A stretch of 64,000 nt of DNA from Desulfuromonadaceae bacterium (GTDB taxonomy: Bacteria > Desulfobacterota > Desulfuromonadia > Geobacterales > Pseudopelobacteraceae): contig JAQTZV010000012.1 of NCBI GenBank assembly GCA_028687585.1, positions 1 through 64,000 of the forward strand. The letters are read 5' to 3'. Each line of letters begins with the position of its first letter. Position 1 is the first letter of the stretch. Under the pieces are notes generated by a model. It saw only the letters and a list, made by a program, of their open reading frames with translations. It made no database searches and was not told the origin of the DNA. Shown piece by piece: positions 26,779 through 35,579 of the stretch. The position numbers and the translations under genes were made by a program.

Positions 26779-27834
26779 CTACTCTTTACGATTACACTCC
26801 TCGGCAGACGGCTTATGACCCAGATATTCAAGTAGCCAGGAAAAAGCTTCCAAGGCGAGCGGCCCGATAATGATGCCCGTTAACCCAAAGGCGGCGATTC
26901 CTCCGATAGCTCCGATGGTCACGGTGAGAACAGACATCTGCGCTCCCCCGATTTTCGAGAGCAGGGGGCGCGTGATGTTGTCCATCATGCCGATTACCCC
27001 TCCGCCAAGGGCGACCAGAATAAGGGCTTTCCCCCACGCACCGGTTATGACAAGCCAGGCCGCAACGGGAAGCCACACGAAGGAGGTCCCCACAACCGGG
27101 AGCAAGGCGCAGATTGCCATGAGCGACCCGGCAAGAAACGGCGAGGGGAGGTCCAGGGTCAGGAATACAACACCTCCGGTAATTCCTTGCAGCAGGCAGG
27201 TCCCTGCCACCCCCCAGAAGAGGGCGGCGGCTCCGGTTCCCATCCGTGCAAATAAAGATTCCAGGCCGAAACGAGGAGGGACGGCCCGAATAATCCTGTT
27301 GTACCAGTTATCACCATCCTTGCACGCAAAGTAGAAGAGGACCAGAAAGGCGACAGCAGCAAAGAGGAAACCCCCTGCACCCATGGCGGCAGACCTGGCA
27401 AGAGAGGTGAGCAGGTCGAGAGCCATTTTGCCGTATTCGGTGGCATAGGCGACGGCACTCTGCTCGTCAAACTCATATTGTGATAAAAAACGATGGGCAG
27501 CATCGGGCAATGGCAAACTGTCTATAGCACTCTTGACCCACTGCAACGACAGATTCGTTGTTACCCACTGTCCGAACAGATGGTAGCTTCTGGCTGCTTC
27601 GTAGACCAGTTTGGTGGCGAGGAGAGAAAGCGGAATAAGCACGGCAAGAGTTACGAGACCAACCATGAGCAACGAAGCAACAGGTGCCGAACAGTGCCGT
27701 AGCGTTTTCATATAGATGGGCTGCACTACCCTGGCCATGACCAGAGCCCAGATGAACGCAGGGATGAACGGCAGGAAAACCCATCCCGCCAGTGCGATAA
27801 TAAGAATAATCCCTGTCTTTGCTAATAAATTCAT
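26779..27834 (-). CDS. AI-2E family transporter
   Basis: A 351-residue integral membrane protein with the AI-2E/UPF0118 layout: an N-terminal pair of helices (I-I-L-I-I-A-L-A-G-W-V-F-L-P-F), a soluble middle region (about 80-150), then several helices with the conserved P-V-V-G-T motif and G-x-I-x-G-P-L near the end. Family members have been linked to autoinducer-2 export or Na+/H+ exchange; the substrate here is unknown. It lies 87 bp upstream of the AOR gene on the same strand. Confidence 0.8.
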   Translation of the reverse strand: MNLLAKTGIILIIALAGWVFLPFIPAFIWALVMARVVQPIYMKTLRHCSAPVASLLMVGLVTLAVLIPLSLLATKLVYEAARSYHLFGQWVTTNLSLQWVKSAIDSLPLPDAAHRFLSQYEFDEQSAVAYATEYGKMALDLLTSLARSAAMGAGGFLFAAVAFLVLFYFACKDGDNWYNRIIRAVPPRFGLESLFARMGTGAAALFWGVAGTCLLQGITGGVVFLTLDLPSPFLAGSLMAICALLPVVGTSFVWLPVAAWLVITGAWGKALILVALGGGVIGMMDNITRPLLSKIGGAQMSVLTVTIGAIGGIAAFGLTGIIIGPLALEAFSWLLEYLGHKPSAEECNRKE

Positions 27835-27936
27835 ACGCCGCCCCGGCAGTAATTATTTTCCACGTAAAACATCCTGGTATTCCGGCTATAGCCGGTCTCT
27901 ATGGGCCAGTGGATCAACTACATGTCATCAATATAG

Positions 27937-28095
27937 TGAGCAAATAGCGCGCCAGACAAACAGTGAGAACGTCAGGAGTGTAACAGGCTGATTGAAATAA
28001 TGAAATTGGAATGTGAGGATTAATGCGGAGGAAAATAGTTAGAAGGAGCGGTCCGGTTAGTCGTTATATATGACGTTACTGTTAAACCCGACAGA
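27937..28095 (+). repeat. Dispersed intergenic repeat, copy C
   Basis: Begins GTGAGCAAATAGCGCGCCAG and continues ACAAACAGTGAGAACGTCAG, very close to the reverse complement of copy B, then GTGTAACAGGCTGATT. The right end is a weaker palindrome around GTCGTTATATATGACG. It sits just upstream of the sigma-54/riboswitch leader of the haem protein gene. Confidence 0.75.
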
Positions 28096-28192
28096 TTTCT
28101 ATGGCAGCGTTACCCGCGCCATACGCAGTCCGCTTCAATTATTCTGAAATATAATCAGTCTGTTGCAGCTTAAAATGTCAATAGTATCTATG

Positions 28193-28208
28193 AGGCACAT
28201 TTGTTGCT
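28193..28208 (+). promoter_or_regulatory. Sigma-54 promoter of the riboswitch-controlled gene
   Basis: AGGCACATTTGTTGCT matches TGGCAC-N5-TTGCT at all but the first base, with GG at 28194-28195 and GC at 28206-28207. Transcription should start near 28219, giving a leader of about 360 nt that contains the riboswitch. Confidence 0.65.
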
Positions 28209-28417
28209 TCATACTCTCATAACGAAGTGGAGTAATCGGCTGCACTTTCTGTGAATTGCATTGCAGATCTTCCTGCAGACCGTTAGCAACATTTCGGAAT
28301 GCAAATTTCGACCATAACAGAAAGGAGGTGACCTATGATGGCACCGTTGTAACCCGGTATAAGACGAATTTTTATGCTGACCGGCTTTGCGGCTGGAATT
28401 CGGTATAAAAAAGGTAG

Positions 28418-28496
28418 CGGTATACGATAATACTAAACCATTCGCGAGAATGGGGCGGAAAGCCTATTGGGTCTCAAAGAGACAGCCGGGATGCCG
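28418..28496 (+). promoter_or_regulatory. GEMM-I riboswitch, probably cGAMP-selective (GEMM-Ib)
   Basis: P1 pairs CGGTAT (28418-28423) with ATGCCG (28491-28496). P2 is CCATTC-GCGA-GAATGG (28438-28453) with a GNRA tetraloop. The conserved GGAAAGCC joins to P3 with GTCTC/GAGAC (28471-28475 and 28479-28483). Aligned to the Vc2 RNA, the position of G20 is A28432, and the 21-46 pair has switched from G-C to C28433-G28458. G20A is the known determinant of 3',3'-cGAMP preference in the Geobacter GEMM-Ib class. The 3' strand of P1 overlaps the terminator stem downstream, so ligand binding should promote read-through. Confidence 0.85.
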
Positions 28497-28529
28497 AAAT
28501 ATCAAACGATAATCGGCCCCGGCTTTTTT
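28485..28529 (+). terminator. Riboswitch-controlled intrinsic terminator
   Basis: GCCGGG (28485-28490) plus GCCGA (28493-28497) pairs with TCGGC plus CCCGGC (28513-28523), followed by six T. The 5' arm shares 28491-28496 with riboswitch P1, so aptamer and terminator are mutually exclusive: an ON switch. Confidence 0.85.
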
Positions 28530-28578
28530 GTGTGCAGATTTATCCGGGGTCACAACCGTAGGTATACAGGAGACTCGT

Positions 28579-30849
28579 ATGAAGAATACCCGAAATTCGT
28601 ATAAACAACTCTTTCTGACATTGGCGCTGGTCGCAGCGCCTCTGGCTGCTGTCCAGCTGCACGGGACCGAGGCTTCAGCACAATCATCATATTTCACCAG
28701 CAGAGGATGCGTAAACTGTCACTCCACACCAGTGGTCACCAGTTGTAACGCATGCCATTACCACGGCAGTACACCCCTGAGTGCCTCTGTCAACAAGACC
28801 TCGTACGCTCCCGGCGAAACGGTAACCGCGACCCTGGCCGGCGGCAGCAGAAGCGGCTGGATCGGTGCCCGTCTCTATAACCAGTCTGGCGTTGAAGTTG
28901 CCCGTTCTACCGGCAATCAGAGCGGCATGGGCGGGGCTACCGTATTCCCGGCAGTGCTCTCTGCCCCGGCTCCGGCCACGGCAGGCACGTATACCTGGAA
29001 GATGGCCTATTTAGGTAATAATAATGGTACCGGCACAGGCGATGTTCACTCTGAGAAATCTGTCAATTTAACCATTACCGTTGCTGCAGCTGTCGACAGC
29101 AGCGCTCCGGTTGTATCCTTCACTCTTCCGGCAACCGCCACCAGCCTGACCGTGCCGGTTAGCTCCCTTACTGCCACCGACAACGTGGCCGTCACCGGCT
29201 ATCTGGTCAACAAAAGCGCCACAATTCCGGCAGCCACCGCCGCCGGCTGGACAGCTGCAGCCCCGACCAGCGTAACTGCCGTCGCCGGCAGCAACACCTT
29301 CTACGCCTGGGCCAAGGATGCGGCCGGTAATGTTTCCGCCGTCAAGAGCGCTACTGTTACGGTAACCGTGATCGTTGCTGATGCCGTCAAACCAGTGGTC
29401 AACACCTTCACCCTCCCGGCAACCGCCGCTAACCTGACCATTGTTGTCAGTGCCTTTACTGCCACCGACAATGTCGCCGTTACCGGTTACCTGATCACCA
29501 CCAGTTCCACCGCCCCTGCAGCCTCCGCCGCAGGTTGGAGTTCAGCTTCTCCGGCCACAGTTATTGCTGCTGCCGGCGCCAACACGTTTTATGCCTGGGC
29601 CAAGGATGCAGCCGGTAATGTCTCGGCCGGAAAGAGCGCCACTGTTACAGTGGCCCTGCTTGATACGGTCGCCCCTGTAGTTGGAGTGTTTACTCTTCCG
29701 GCAACATCAACCAACCTTACTGTTGCGGTCTCTGCATTTACTGCTACCGATAATGTCGGCGTCACCGGTTACCTGATTAGCACGACTTCTGCAACCCCTG
29801 CCGCAGCCGCCGTTTGGAATGCTTCTGCTCCGGCGACAGTCACTGCAGTTGCCGGCGCCAACACGTTCTATGCGTGGGCCAAGGATGCTGCCGGTAATGT
29901 CTCGCTCTCAAAAAGTGCCAGCGTGACAATCGCCACCGCAACCGATACCACCAAGCCGACACTGAATATCTCCTCGCTGGGCAATGGATCATACACCAAC
30001 ACAGCAACGCTTAACGTCAGCGGCAAGGCAACTGATGCTGGCGGACTCAAGTCCGTTACCGTCGACGGCCAGGTTGTCACCGTCAATCCTGATGGCTCGT
30101 TCAGCTTCGCTCTGACTCTTGTGGCTGGTGCCAATACTATTACAACCATCGCCACCGATAATGCCGGCAATCAGCAGACTGATATCCGGACGGTTACGTT
30201 TGATGCCAATGCACCGGTTCTCACCGTTTCCGCACCGGCTGACAACAGCACTACCACTCAGTCTTTCGTTACGGTGACCGGCACCATCAGTGAAACTTCA
30301 GCAGTCACCATCAGCATCAACAACGGCACTCCGCAGACTGCCGCTATTGCCGGTGACACCTTCAGCGCCATTGTCTATCTGGTTGCGGGCATCAACACAA
30401 TTGACATCAACGCTACCGATCCGGCCGGCAACACAACCGCCGCCAAGCGTACGGTGACGTATGAAGCCGCTGCTACCAGCCTCACGCTGGCGGTTACCGT
30501 CCCCAATCAGGACATCACCACCAGTGATTCCAAACTTACGTTGCGGGGTACCGTTGTGGGTTCATCCGGCAACATAAAAGTCCGTATCACCATGGACGGC
30601 AAGAGTTTCTCCCCTGAAGTCGCCAATGGTGCTTTCAAGCAGAACCTTACATTTACCAAAGCCAAGCTGTATGCCATCACCATTACCGCCAAGGATGCTG
30701 CCGGCAACAGCAGCACCATCGTGCGTAATGTGATCTACGCGCCAACACAAAATGACCATCACGATGACGAAAATCACCATGATAACGATCACAATGATAA
30801 AGATCAGCATGATGATCATAATGACAAGGATCACGATCAAAACGACTAG
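28579..30849 (+). CDS. Secreted two-haem protein with Ig-like repeats and His/Asp tail
   Basis: A 756-residue exported protein. A signal peptide (about 1-35) is followed by two c-type haem motifs, C-V-N-C-H (44-48) and C-N-A-C-H (56-60). Next is a beta domain (65-185), then three close repeats of about 95 residues sharing T-A-T-D-N-V-x-V-T-G-Y-L and F-Y-A-W-A-K-D-A-A-G-N-V-S, then three to four Ig-like domains. The last 30 residues are almost only H, D, N, K, E and Q, a probable metal-binding tail. ATG 28579 has CAGGAGA upstream. Control by a cGAMP-type riboswitch fits a surface protein used in contact with a solid electron acceptor; that function is inference. Confidence 0.8.
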   Translation: MKNTRNSYKQLFLTLALVAAPLAAVQLHGTEASAQSSYFTSRGCVNCHSTPVVTSCNACHYHGSTPLSASVNKTSYAPGETVTATLAGGSRSGWIGARLYNQSGVEVARSTGNQSGMGGATVFPAVLSAPAPATAGTYTWKMAYLGNNNGTGTGDVHSEKSVNLTITVAAAVDSSAPVVSFTLPATATSLTVPVSSLTATDNVAVTGYLVNKSATIPAATAAGWTAAAPTSVTAVAGSNTFYAWAKDAAGNVSAVKSATVTVTVIVADAVKPVVNTFTLPATAANLTIVVSAFTATDNVAVTGYLITTSSTAPAASAAGWSSASPATVIAAAGANTFYAWAKDAAGNVSAGKSATVTVALLDTVAPVVGVFTLPATSTNLTVAVSAFTATDNVGVTGYLISTTSATPAAAAVWNASAPATVTAVAGANTFYAWAKDAAGNVSLSKSASVTIATATDTTKPTLNISSLGNGSYTNTATLNVSGKATDAGGLKSVTVDGQVVTVNPDGSFSFALTLVAGANTITTIATDNAGNQQTDIRTVTFDANAPVLTVSAPADNSTTTQSFVTVTGTISETSAVTISINNGTPQTAAIAGDTFSAIVYLVAGINTIDINATDPAGNTTAAKRTVTYEAAATSLTLAVTVPNQDITTSDSKLTLRGTVVGSSGNIKVRITMDGKSFSPEVANGAFKQNLTFTKAKLYAITITAKDAAGNSSTIVRNVIYAPTQNDHHDDENHHDNDHNDKDQHDDHNDKDHDQND

Positions 30850-30871
30850 AACGCTGTAGAGAGAAGTAGAC

Positions 30872-30902
30872 AAAAAAGCCATCCTGTCCGGGTGGCTTTT
30901 TT
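30872..30902 (+). terminator. Intrinsic terminator after the haem protein gene
   Basis: GCCATCC (30878-30884) pairs with GGGTGGC (30890-30896), with an A-run before and a T-run after the stem; it could work on both strands. Confidence 0.85.
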
Positions 30903-31086
30903 GTTGCGTATCACCGTGTCATTACAACTGGTAATGCGTGCCCGCTTTAATAGTGCCCTTATAATATTGAGGTTCCATCATATACTGAGGTCGACTAAGT
31001 CATCTCACCCCGCAACCGGCATCCTTCGCGCTTTGTAACCTGCTGATACAAAACAATTTATACTGTTTATAGCTGTCGCCGTTGTA

Positions 31087-31103
31087 TTGGCAGACCAATT
31101 GCT
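31087..31103 (+). promoter_or_regulatory. Sigma-54 promoter
   Basis: TTGGCAGACCAATTGCT matches TGGCAC-N5-TTGCT with one change; GG at 31089-31090 and GC at 31101-31102. The dyad TTTGTA-N9-TACAAA about 40 bp upstream could bind the activator. It drives the 49-aa membrane protein and possibly the response regulator behind it. Confidence 0.65.
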
Positions 31104-31154
31104 ACTCATAGAGGTATCTGCAACTAAACTATAAATCAGGATGAGGAGGAAGGT

Positions 31155-31304
31155 ATGTTATGGACGATCTCTATGGTGCTGATAGTCCTATGGCTGTTGG
31201 GAATTGTTACTTCGTACACAATGGGCGGGCTGATCCATATTCTGCTTGTAATTGCGATCATAACGGTTCTGCTGCGTGTCATCCAGGGACGGAGAGCCCT
31301 GTAG
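31155..31304 (+). CDS. Small membrane protein, lmo0937/DUF5670-like
   Basis: A 49-residue protein that begins M-L-W-T-I-S, has two hydrophobic segments around a central T-M-G-G-L-I-H, and ends R-V-I-Q-G-R-R-A-L. This layout matches the lmo0937 (DUF5670) family of tiny two-helix membrane proteins, often stress-induced. ATG 31155 follows GAGGAGGAAGG. Too short for routine gene calling, but well supported by composition, ribosome site and promoter. Confidence 0.8.
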   Translation: MLWTISMVLIVLWLLGIVTSYTMGGLIHILLVIAIITVLLRVIQGRRAL

Positions 31305-31361
31305 GCGCTGAACGAGGTGTTTTCAAGGCAGGACCTGCCGGAGGACAAACAAGGAGAAATA

Positions 31362-31991
31362 ATGGAGAACAGATCAAAGAACGTCCTCATTGCGGAAGAC
31401 TACGCTCCGACACGACAGTTGCTGGAGTCTTTGCTGGAGACGTGGGGCTATTCGGTCACCTCTGCACCGGACGGTGATAAAGCATGGAGTATTCTGTGTG
31501 AGCCGGAACATCCGCATCTGGTAATTCTTGATTGGATGATGCCCGGGATTGAAGGGCCTGAGATTGTAAGGCGTTTGCAGGAGAGAACGTCGCAAGAGCC
31601 GTATTATATCATTGTTGTTACCTCTCGCGATAACAGAGGTTCTGCCGCACATGTTCTTGACTCCGGAGCTGACGATTTTGTCGGGAAACCATTTGACAAT
31701 GATGAGCTGCGCGCACGGGTCGCGGTTGGACACCGGATGAACTGCCTGCAAACGGCACTTTCCGGACATGTTCAAGAGTTGACGCGGGCCATTGATCAGG
31801 TTAAGCAGCTGGAAGGCATTATCCCGATCTGTATGTACTGTAAAAAAATTAGGGATGATACGGATAGCTGGCAGCAGTTGGAAAAATATATCACCGAACA
31901 CTCTGAAGCTCTGTTCAGTCACGGTGTCTGCCCGGACTGTGCCAAAGAGCAGATGGATATATTCAGAAGTATGAAGAATGCTCCCGGATAA
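31362..31991 (+). CDS. Response regulator with C-terminal CxxC/CxxC module
   Basis: A 209-residue protein. Residues 1-125 are a receiver domain with acidic E12-D13, phosphorylatable D57 (V-I-L-D-W-M-M-P-G) and K109 (G-K-P-F). A short coiled-coil linker follows (about 130-152), then a conserved module [13 protein letters not shown] ... F-S-H-G-V-C-P-D-C, with C157, C160, C190 and C193 likely binding zinc. There is no DNA-binding or enzymatic output domain. This architecture is frequent in Deltaproteobacteria. Start ATG 31362 with AAGGAG at five bases. No histidine kinase is adjacent. Confidence 0.85.
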   Translation: MENRSKNVLIAEDYAPTRQLLESLLETWGYSVTSAPDGDKAWSILCEPEHPHLVILDWMMPGIEGPEIVRRLQERTSQEPYYIIVVTSRDNRGSAAHVLDSGADDFVGKPFDNDELRARVAVGHRMNCLQTALSGHVQELTRAIDQVKQLEGIIPICMYCKKIRDDTDSWQQLEKYITEHSEALFSHGVCPDCAKEQMDIFRSMKNAPG

Positions 31992-32061
31992 ATTTATAAT
32001 GACATTACCCGAGCCTTTTACGTATTATCATACTCCAAAATACGTGTTAAGGAGCAGAACA

Positions 32062-32400
32062 TTGAGTGCCATGCCTAAATGCCCCACCTGTAGTTCCGAA
32101 TATACTTACGAAGACGGCGACCAGTTCGTCTGCCCGGAGTGTGCCCATGAATGGCCAAAGAGAGCGGCGGAGAATCCGGGCACGGCCAGTGTCGTGCGGG
32201 ATGCCTTCGGGACAGAACTTAAAGATGGCGATTCGCTCACCGTCATTAAGGATCTGAAGGTTAAGGGGTCGTCATTGGTCGTCAAGGTTGGTACCAAGGT
32301 AAAGAACATTCGTATCGTGTCGGGAGATCACGACATAGACTGCAAAATTGACGGCATCGGCGCGATGCAGTTGAAATCGGAGTTCGTCAAGAAGGCGTGA
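32062..32400 (+). CDS. yjdM: Zinc-ribbon protein YjdM (PhnA family)
   Basis: A 112-residue protein closely matching E. coli YjdM: zinc ribbon C-P-T-C ... C-P-E-C, the H-E-W end of the ribbon, then the conserved I-K-D-L-K-V-K-G-S and [10 protein letters not shown] blocks, ending L-K-S-E-F-V-K-K. I prefer the TTG start at 32062 (AAGGAG seven bases upstream; yields M-S-A-M-P-K-C, like M-S-L-P-H-C in E. coli) over ATG 32071. Although called PhnA, the family's function is not established. The stop overlaps the next gene by 4 bp (GTGA). Confidence 0.85.
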   Translation: MSAMPKCPTCSSEYTYEDGDQFVCPECAHEWPKRAAENPGTASVVRDAFGTELKDGDSLTVIKDLKVKGSSLVVKVGTKVKNIRIVSGDHDIDCKIDGIGAMQLKSEFVKKA

Positions 32401-32918
32401 TTTTCTCTCAATCGCTTCATAGTCCGTATCTGATTACCGGATTTCTGACTGCATCCGTGGTAATGGGAGCCATTCACCGGCGATTGTCTGCATCCGGGTC
32501 GTTTATTGCGGTCCTGTACTCTCTTCCCTTTACATGCATGCATGAGATGTCTCATTTTGTGGCCGCCTTCATTACCGGAGGGCGGCCTTCGGCATTCAGT
32601 ATCCGGCCGAGAAAGTCAGGAAATGGCTGGGTTTTGGGGAGTGTGAACTCCGTCCCGACACTCCTCTCAGCAGCGCCGACGGCGCTGGCGCCACTCGGGT
32701 GGCTGGTGATCGGGTATTACTCGATGGCGTTATGGGATATACGGCCGGTTTGGATGCCGGAAAGTCTGCTCGTGGTTATTCTGTATGCGTGTGCCGCAGC
32801 ATGTACTCCGTCCCGGCAGGATATCACGGTGGCTCTGACTCATCCTTTCAGCTTGTTACTTTGGGTAGCAATAGCATACATTGTTGTAACGATGTCGCAC
32901 TCTCTACAAGGCAATTAA
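32397..32918 (+). CDS. M50-like membrane metalloprotease homologue
   Basis: A 173-residue membrane protein with four to five hydrophobic segments and H-E-M-S-H at 49-53 in a helix, followed by A-A-F-I-T-G-G, as in M50B-type site-2-protease homologues. GTG 32397 overlaps the yjdM stop (GTGA), indicating coupled translation. The substrate is unknown. The second conserved M50 motif with the third zinc ligand is not obvious, so it may be a divergent or inactive member. Confidence 0.6.
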   Translation: MIFSQSLHSPYLITGFLTASVVMGAIHRRLSASGSFIAVLYSLPFTCMHEMSHFVAAFITGGRPSAFSIRPRKSGNGWVLGSVNSVPTLLSAAPTALAPLGWLVIGYYSMALWDIRPVWMPESLLVVILYACAAACTPSRQDITVALTHPFSLLLWVAIAYIVVTMSHSLQGN

Positions 32919-32938
32919 TCAACAAACAGGAGGATTAC

Positions 32939-33574
32939 ATGAACGTTGTGGCATTTAACGGAAGCCCCAAGAGGGAAGGCAATACCTGGCACGCCATCAG
33001 TATGGTCACCGCTGAACTGGAAAAAGAGAACATTGCCACCGAAATTATTCACGTTGGCAATAAAACGATACGAGGCTGCGCTGCGTGCGGTCAATGTCAG
33101 ACAAACAAAAACGAACAGTGCGTTCAGTCCGGTGATGAGGTAAACGAGTGGATCCGGAAGATGAAGCACGCTGATGGGATAATTTTCGGCTCTCCCGTCC
33201 ATTACGCTGCCATGGCCGGTACCATGAAATCTTTTATGGATCGGGCATTTTATGTTGCCGGTGTCAATAACGGAATGCTGCGGCACAAGGTTGGCGCTGC
33301 GGTCGTTGCAGTCCGACGTTCCGGCGGCTTGCCGACCTTTGATCAGTTGAATAATTTTATCAACTATTCCGAAATGTTGATCCCGACGTCCAATTATTGG
33401 AATGTTATCCATGGTGCGCGACCGGGAGAAGTGACTCAGGACGAAGAAGGGATGCAGATTATGCGGGTACTGGGCAAAAACATGGCGTGGCTGATGAAAC
33501 TGGTTGAAAACGGCAAAGGAACCGTTGCGGAACCGGAAAGAGAAAACAAAATCTTCATGAATTTTATTCGCTGA
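32939..33574 (+). CDS. Flavodoxin-fold NADPH-dependent FMN reductase
   Basis: A 211-residue flavoprotein: the F-N-G-S-P-K-R-E-G-N-T phosphate-binding loop (about 6-16), then G-C-A-A-C-G-Q-C ... C, the cysteine cluster of iron-sulfur flavoprotein relatives, and S-P-V-H-Y-A-A-M-A-G-T-M-K-S-F-M-D-R in segments for the flavin site. AGGAGG precedes ATG 32939. It probably transfers electrons from NAD(P)H via FMN; whether the cysteines bind a cluster is uncertain. Confidence 0.85.
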   Translation: MNVVAFNGSPKREGNTWHAISMVTAELEKENIATEIIHVGNKTIRGCAACGQCQTNKNEQCVQSGDEVNEWIRKMKHADGIIFGSPVHYAAMAGTMKSFMDRAFYVAGVNNGMLRHKVGAAVVAVRRSGGLPTFDQLNNFINYSEMLIPTSNYWNVIHGARPGEVTQDEEGMQIMRVLGKNMAWLMKLVENGKGTVAEPERENKIFMNFIR

Positions 33575-33587
33575 CTACCGCTGTCCG

Positions 33588-33896
33588 TTAGAAAGCGATG
33601 CTAAGGAAATGAACCCCGATGTTTGACTGATCGACGCGAGTGACTCTGCTCGTGTATCCTCCTCCGTGAATCAACGAGAGGTTACCGTTTAGTGACAGGC
33701 CGCATGTATCGCCGATCTGAATGGTTGAAGGAAGGAAATCTTTTGCAGTGACCAATGCTCCGGAAATAGAAATATTCTTCATTTGGCACTGGTATAAGCT
33801 GCCATTATGAAACAAGTGGCAGTCGTGTTCGCAGGCGAACCTGGTGCCGTTTCGTTTACAGTCGACTTCGACGCTTTTTCTCGGCAGGGAATTCAT
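33588..33896 (-). CDS. PilZ-domain c-di-GMP-binding protein
   Basis: A 102-residue stand-alone PilZ domain with both ligand motifs intact: R-x-x-x-R as R15-N-G-T-R19, and N-x-S-x-x-G as N41-I-S-I-S-G46. It should bind cyclic di-GMP. It is convergent with the FMN reductase gene, with a 13-bp gap. No motility or polysaccharide gene is adjacent to suggest the target. Confidence 0.85.
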   Translation of the reverse strand: MNSLPRKSVEVDCKRNGTRFACEHDCHLFHNGSLYQCQMKNISISGALVTAKDFLPSTIQIGDTCGLSLNGNLSLIHGGGYTSRVTRVDQSNIGVHFLSIAF

Positions 33897-34200
33897 GAAC
33901 CCTCGTACCTAAGCCAGTAGCTTGATTTTGTCTAAAGTCATTTATAAACATTTATTGTAGCGATTTAAACGTCATTGCACGAAATGCGCCAATAACAAAC
34001 TGCTTTAAATATAGCAAGTTACAGGTAGTGGCTCGGTGGTGTACGTTAAACGACCACAATAATTAATGGAAATGACGGAGTTTCATCAGGGGTGCGTGAC
34101 AGTGGAACACTCCTGATGTAACCCTGTTCTCGGGTCAATGACACTGCCGTTCACACTAATCGTTGCTAAATGCACACCCTCAAAGGAATTGGGACATAAC
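33897..34200. other. Intergenic region with a hairpin before the DUF4403 gene
   Basis: No gene seen in about 300 bp. A near-perfect 11-bp stem-loop, CATCAGGGGTG (34084-34094) with CACTCCTGATG (34108-34118), has no T-run, so it may be a regulatory or mRNA-stabilising hairpin in the leader of the next gene and not a terminator. Confidence 0.5.
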
Positions 34201-35565
34201 ATGGATTTTAATAGAAGTATCTTATTGTTGATTGCATTATCATTACTTGCCGTACCCTTGACATCCGCATACGCAGAAGATAAGCCGCTTGCAGCAGAGA
34301 AACCGAAAGTCGAGTCCTTTCGCACGGCGCTTAATAAGGAAACATCCACACTCAACATACCGATTGAAATGTCAACGGACGAGCTCGCTAACATACTGAA
34401 TCTTTCGATCCGTAAAGAACTCTACAAGGGATCGACCAGGACAAAAGGTCTGTCAACAGATGTGATCCGTAACGGACCGATTGCTCTCAGAGCCGCCGAT
34501 AATTATCTGTATATAACCCTGCCGGTTACCATGTCATTCAGCTACAGCATGTTTGAAACCCAGCCTGTTTCGATGAAGCTGAAATTCAGAGCTACTGCCA
34601 GTGTCACACCTGACTGGCGTCTTCACACGGATATTTTTTATCTGGGAGTAAGCGATCTTCTTGCCGAAGATGTCGGCGTCGGTCCACTGTCGTTCAAACC
34701 TCGCAGTATCGTTGACGGTATTACCCAACCGGTGCAGAAGGTCTTGTCCGACCTGGTTGCACAAAAGATTAATGAGCAGCTTCCGCTGAAGACGCAGGTT
34801 GCCAAAGTATGGGACACCGCCCAGAAACCGATTCTATTGGACAAGAGCTACAAAACCTGGCTGAAACTGACACCTCTGGATGCAATGCTGTTCCCCTTGT
34901 ACGCCCAAAATAACAGGGTTAAATTAAGCCTGGGCATCAGTACGTTTGCCGAAGTAGTGGTCGGTCCTGAGCCAGTTACTCCAGTCAAGCGCCCCTTGCC
35001 CAACCTCAAGCTGGTCAAAACCTTTGACAAAACCTTCCGCATCGCTCTGAACGCCGATATTTTCTACAAGGATCTGCGTGCCATTGCTGCGCCGCTGCTC
35101 TTGAACAAGCAATTCGATTCCGATGGCAAAAGTGTCACTATCAAAGATTTTGACCTGTCGGGCAACGGTGACAAGCTTGTTGTCAAACTGGAGACGCAGG
35201 GCTCACTGGACGGTGTTGTGTATCTGACCGCGAAACCGGTCTTCAACGCACAAACCAATGTGTTTTCCGTAGAGGATGTCGACTTTGACCTGCAGACGCA
35301 GAGCATGCTGCTAAAATCAGCCGACTGGTTTCTTCATGGTACCATCAGGGGTATTATTCAGGAAAAACTCAACATGAACCTTACCCAACAACTTGAGCAG
35401 ACCCGACAAACTGCTGCCAAAGCGCTCAACCGGATGCAGCTGATGGATCATGTATTCCTGAAAAGTGATATCCGCAACCTGAAGTTTAAAGACGTGATCG
35501 TGCAGCAGGACAAAATATCCATCCAGGTCTATACCGAGGGAGAGTCGGCCATTCTTTTTCAATAA
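34201..35565 (+). CDS. DUF4403-family exported protein
   Basis: A 454-residue protein with a signal peptide (hydrophobic 7-20, A-Y-A cleavage near 24). The mature part is beta-rich, with the repeated pattern I-P-I-E-M-S-T-D-E-L-A-N-I-L-N, P-I-A-L-R-A-A-D-N-Y-L-Y-I-T-L-P-V and a second similar half, as in DUF4403, which is related to lipid-binding tubular folds. ATG 34201 gives the signal peptide; the upstream in-frame start would bury it. Periplasmic lipid handling is plausible but not shown. Confidence 0.7.
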   Translation: MDFNRSILLLIALSLLAVPLTSAYAEDKPLAAEKPKVESFRTALNKETSTLNIPIEMSTDELANILNLSIRKELYKGSTRTKGLSTDVIRNGPIALRAADNYLYITLPVTMSFSYSMFETQPVSMKLKFRATASVTPDWRLHTDIFYLGVSDLLAEDVGVGPLSFKPRSIVDGITQPVQKVLSDLVAQKINEQLPLKTQVAKVWDTAQKPILLDKSYKTWLKLTPLDAMLFPLYAQNNRVKLSLGISTFAEVVVGPEPVTPVKRPLPNLKLVKTFDKTFRIALNADIFYKDLRAIAAPLLLNKQFDSDGKSVTIKDFDLSGNGDKLVVKLETQGSLDGVVYLTAKPVFNAQTNVFSVEDVDFDLQTQSMLLKSADWFLHGTIRGIIQEKLNMNLTQQLEQTRQTAAKALNRMQLMDHVFLKSDIRNLKFKDVIVQQDKISIQVYTEGESAILFQ

Positions 35566-35579
35566 CGCTGTATTCTGGC

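Noticed and set aside
30760..30849. CRISPR-like or tandem-repeat DNA in the His/Asp codon run
   Set aside because: The repetition follows from CAT/CAC, GAT and AAT codons in the frame of the haem protein; there are no spacers or constant repeats.
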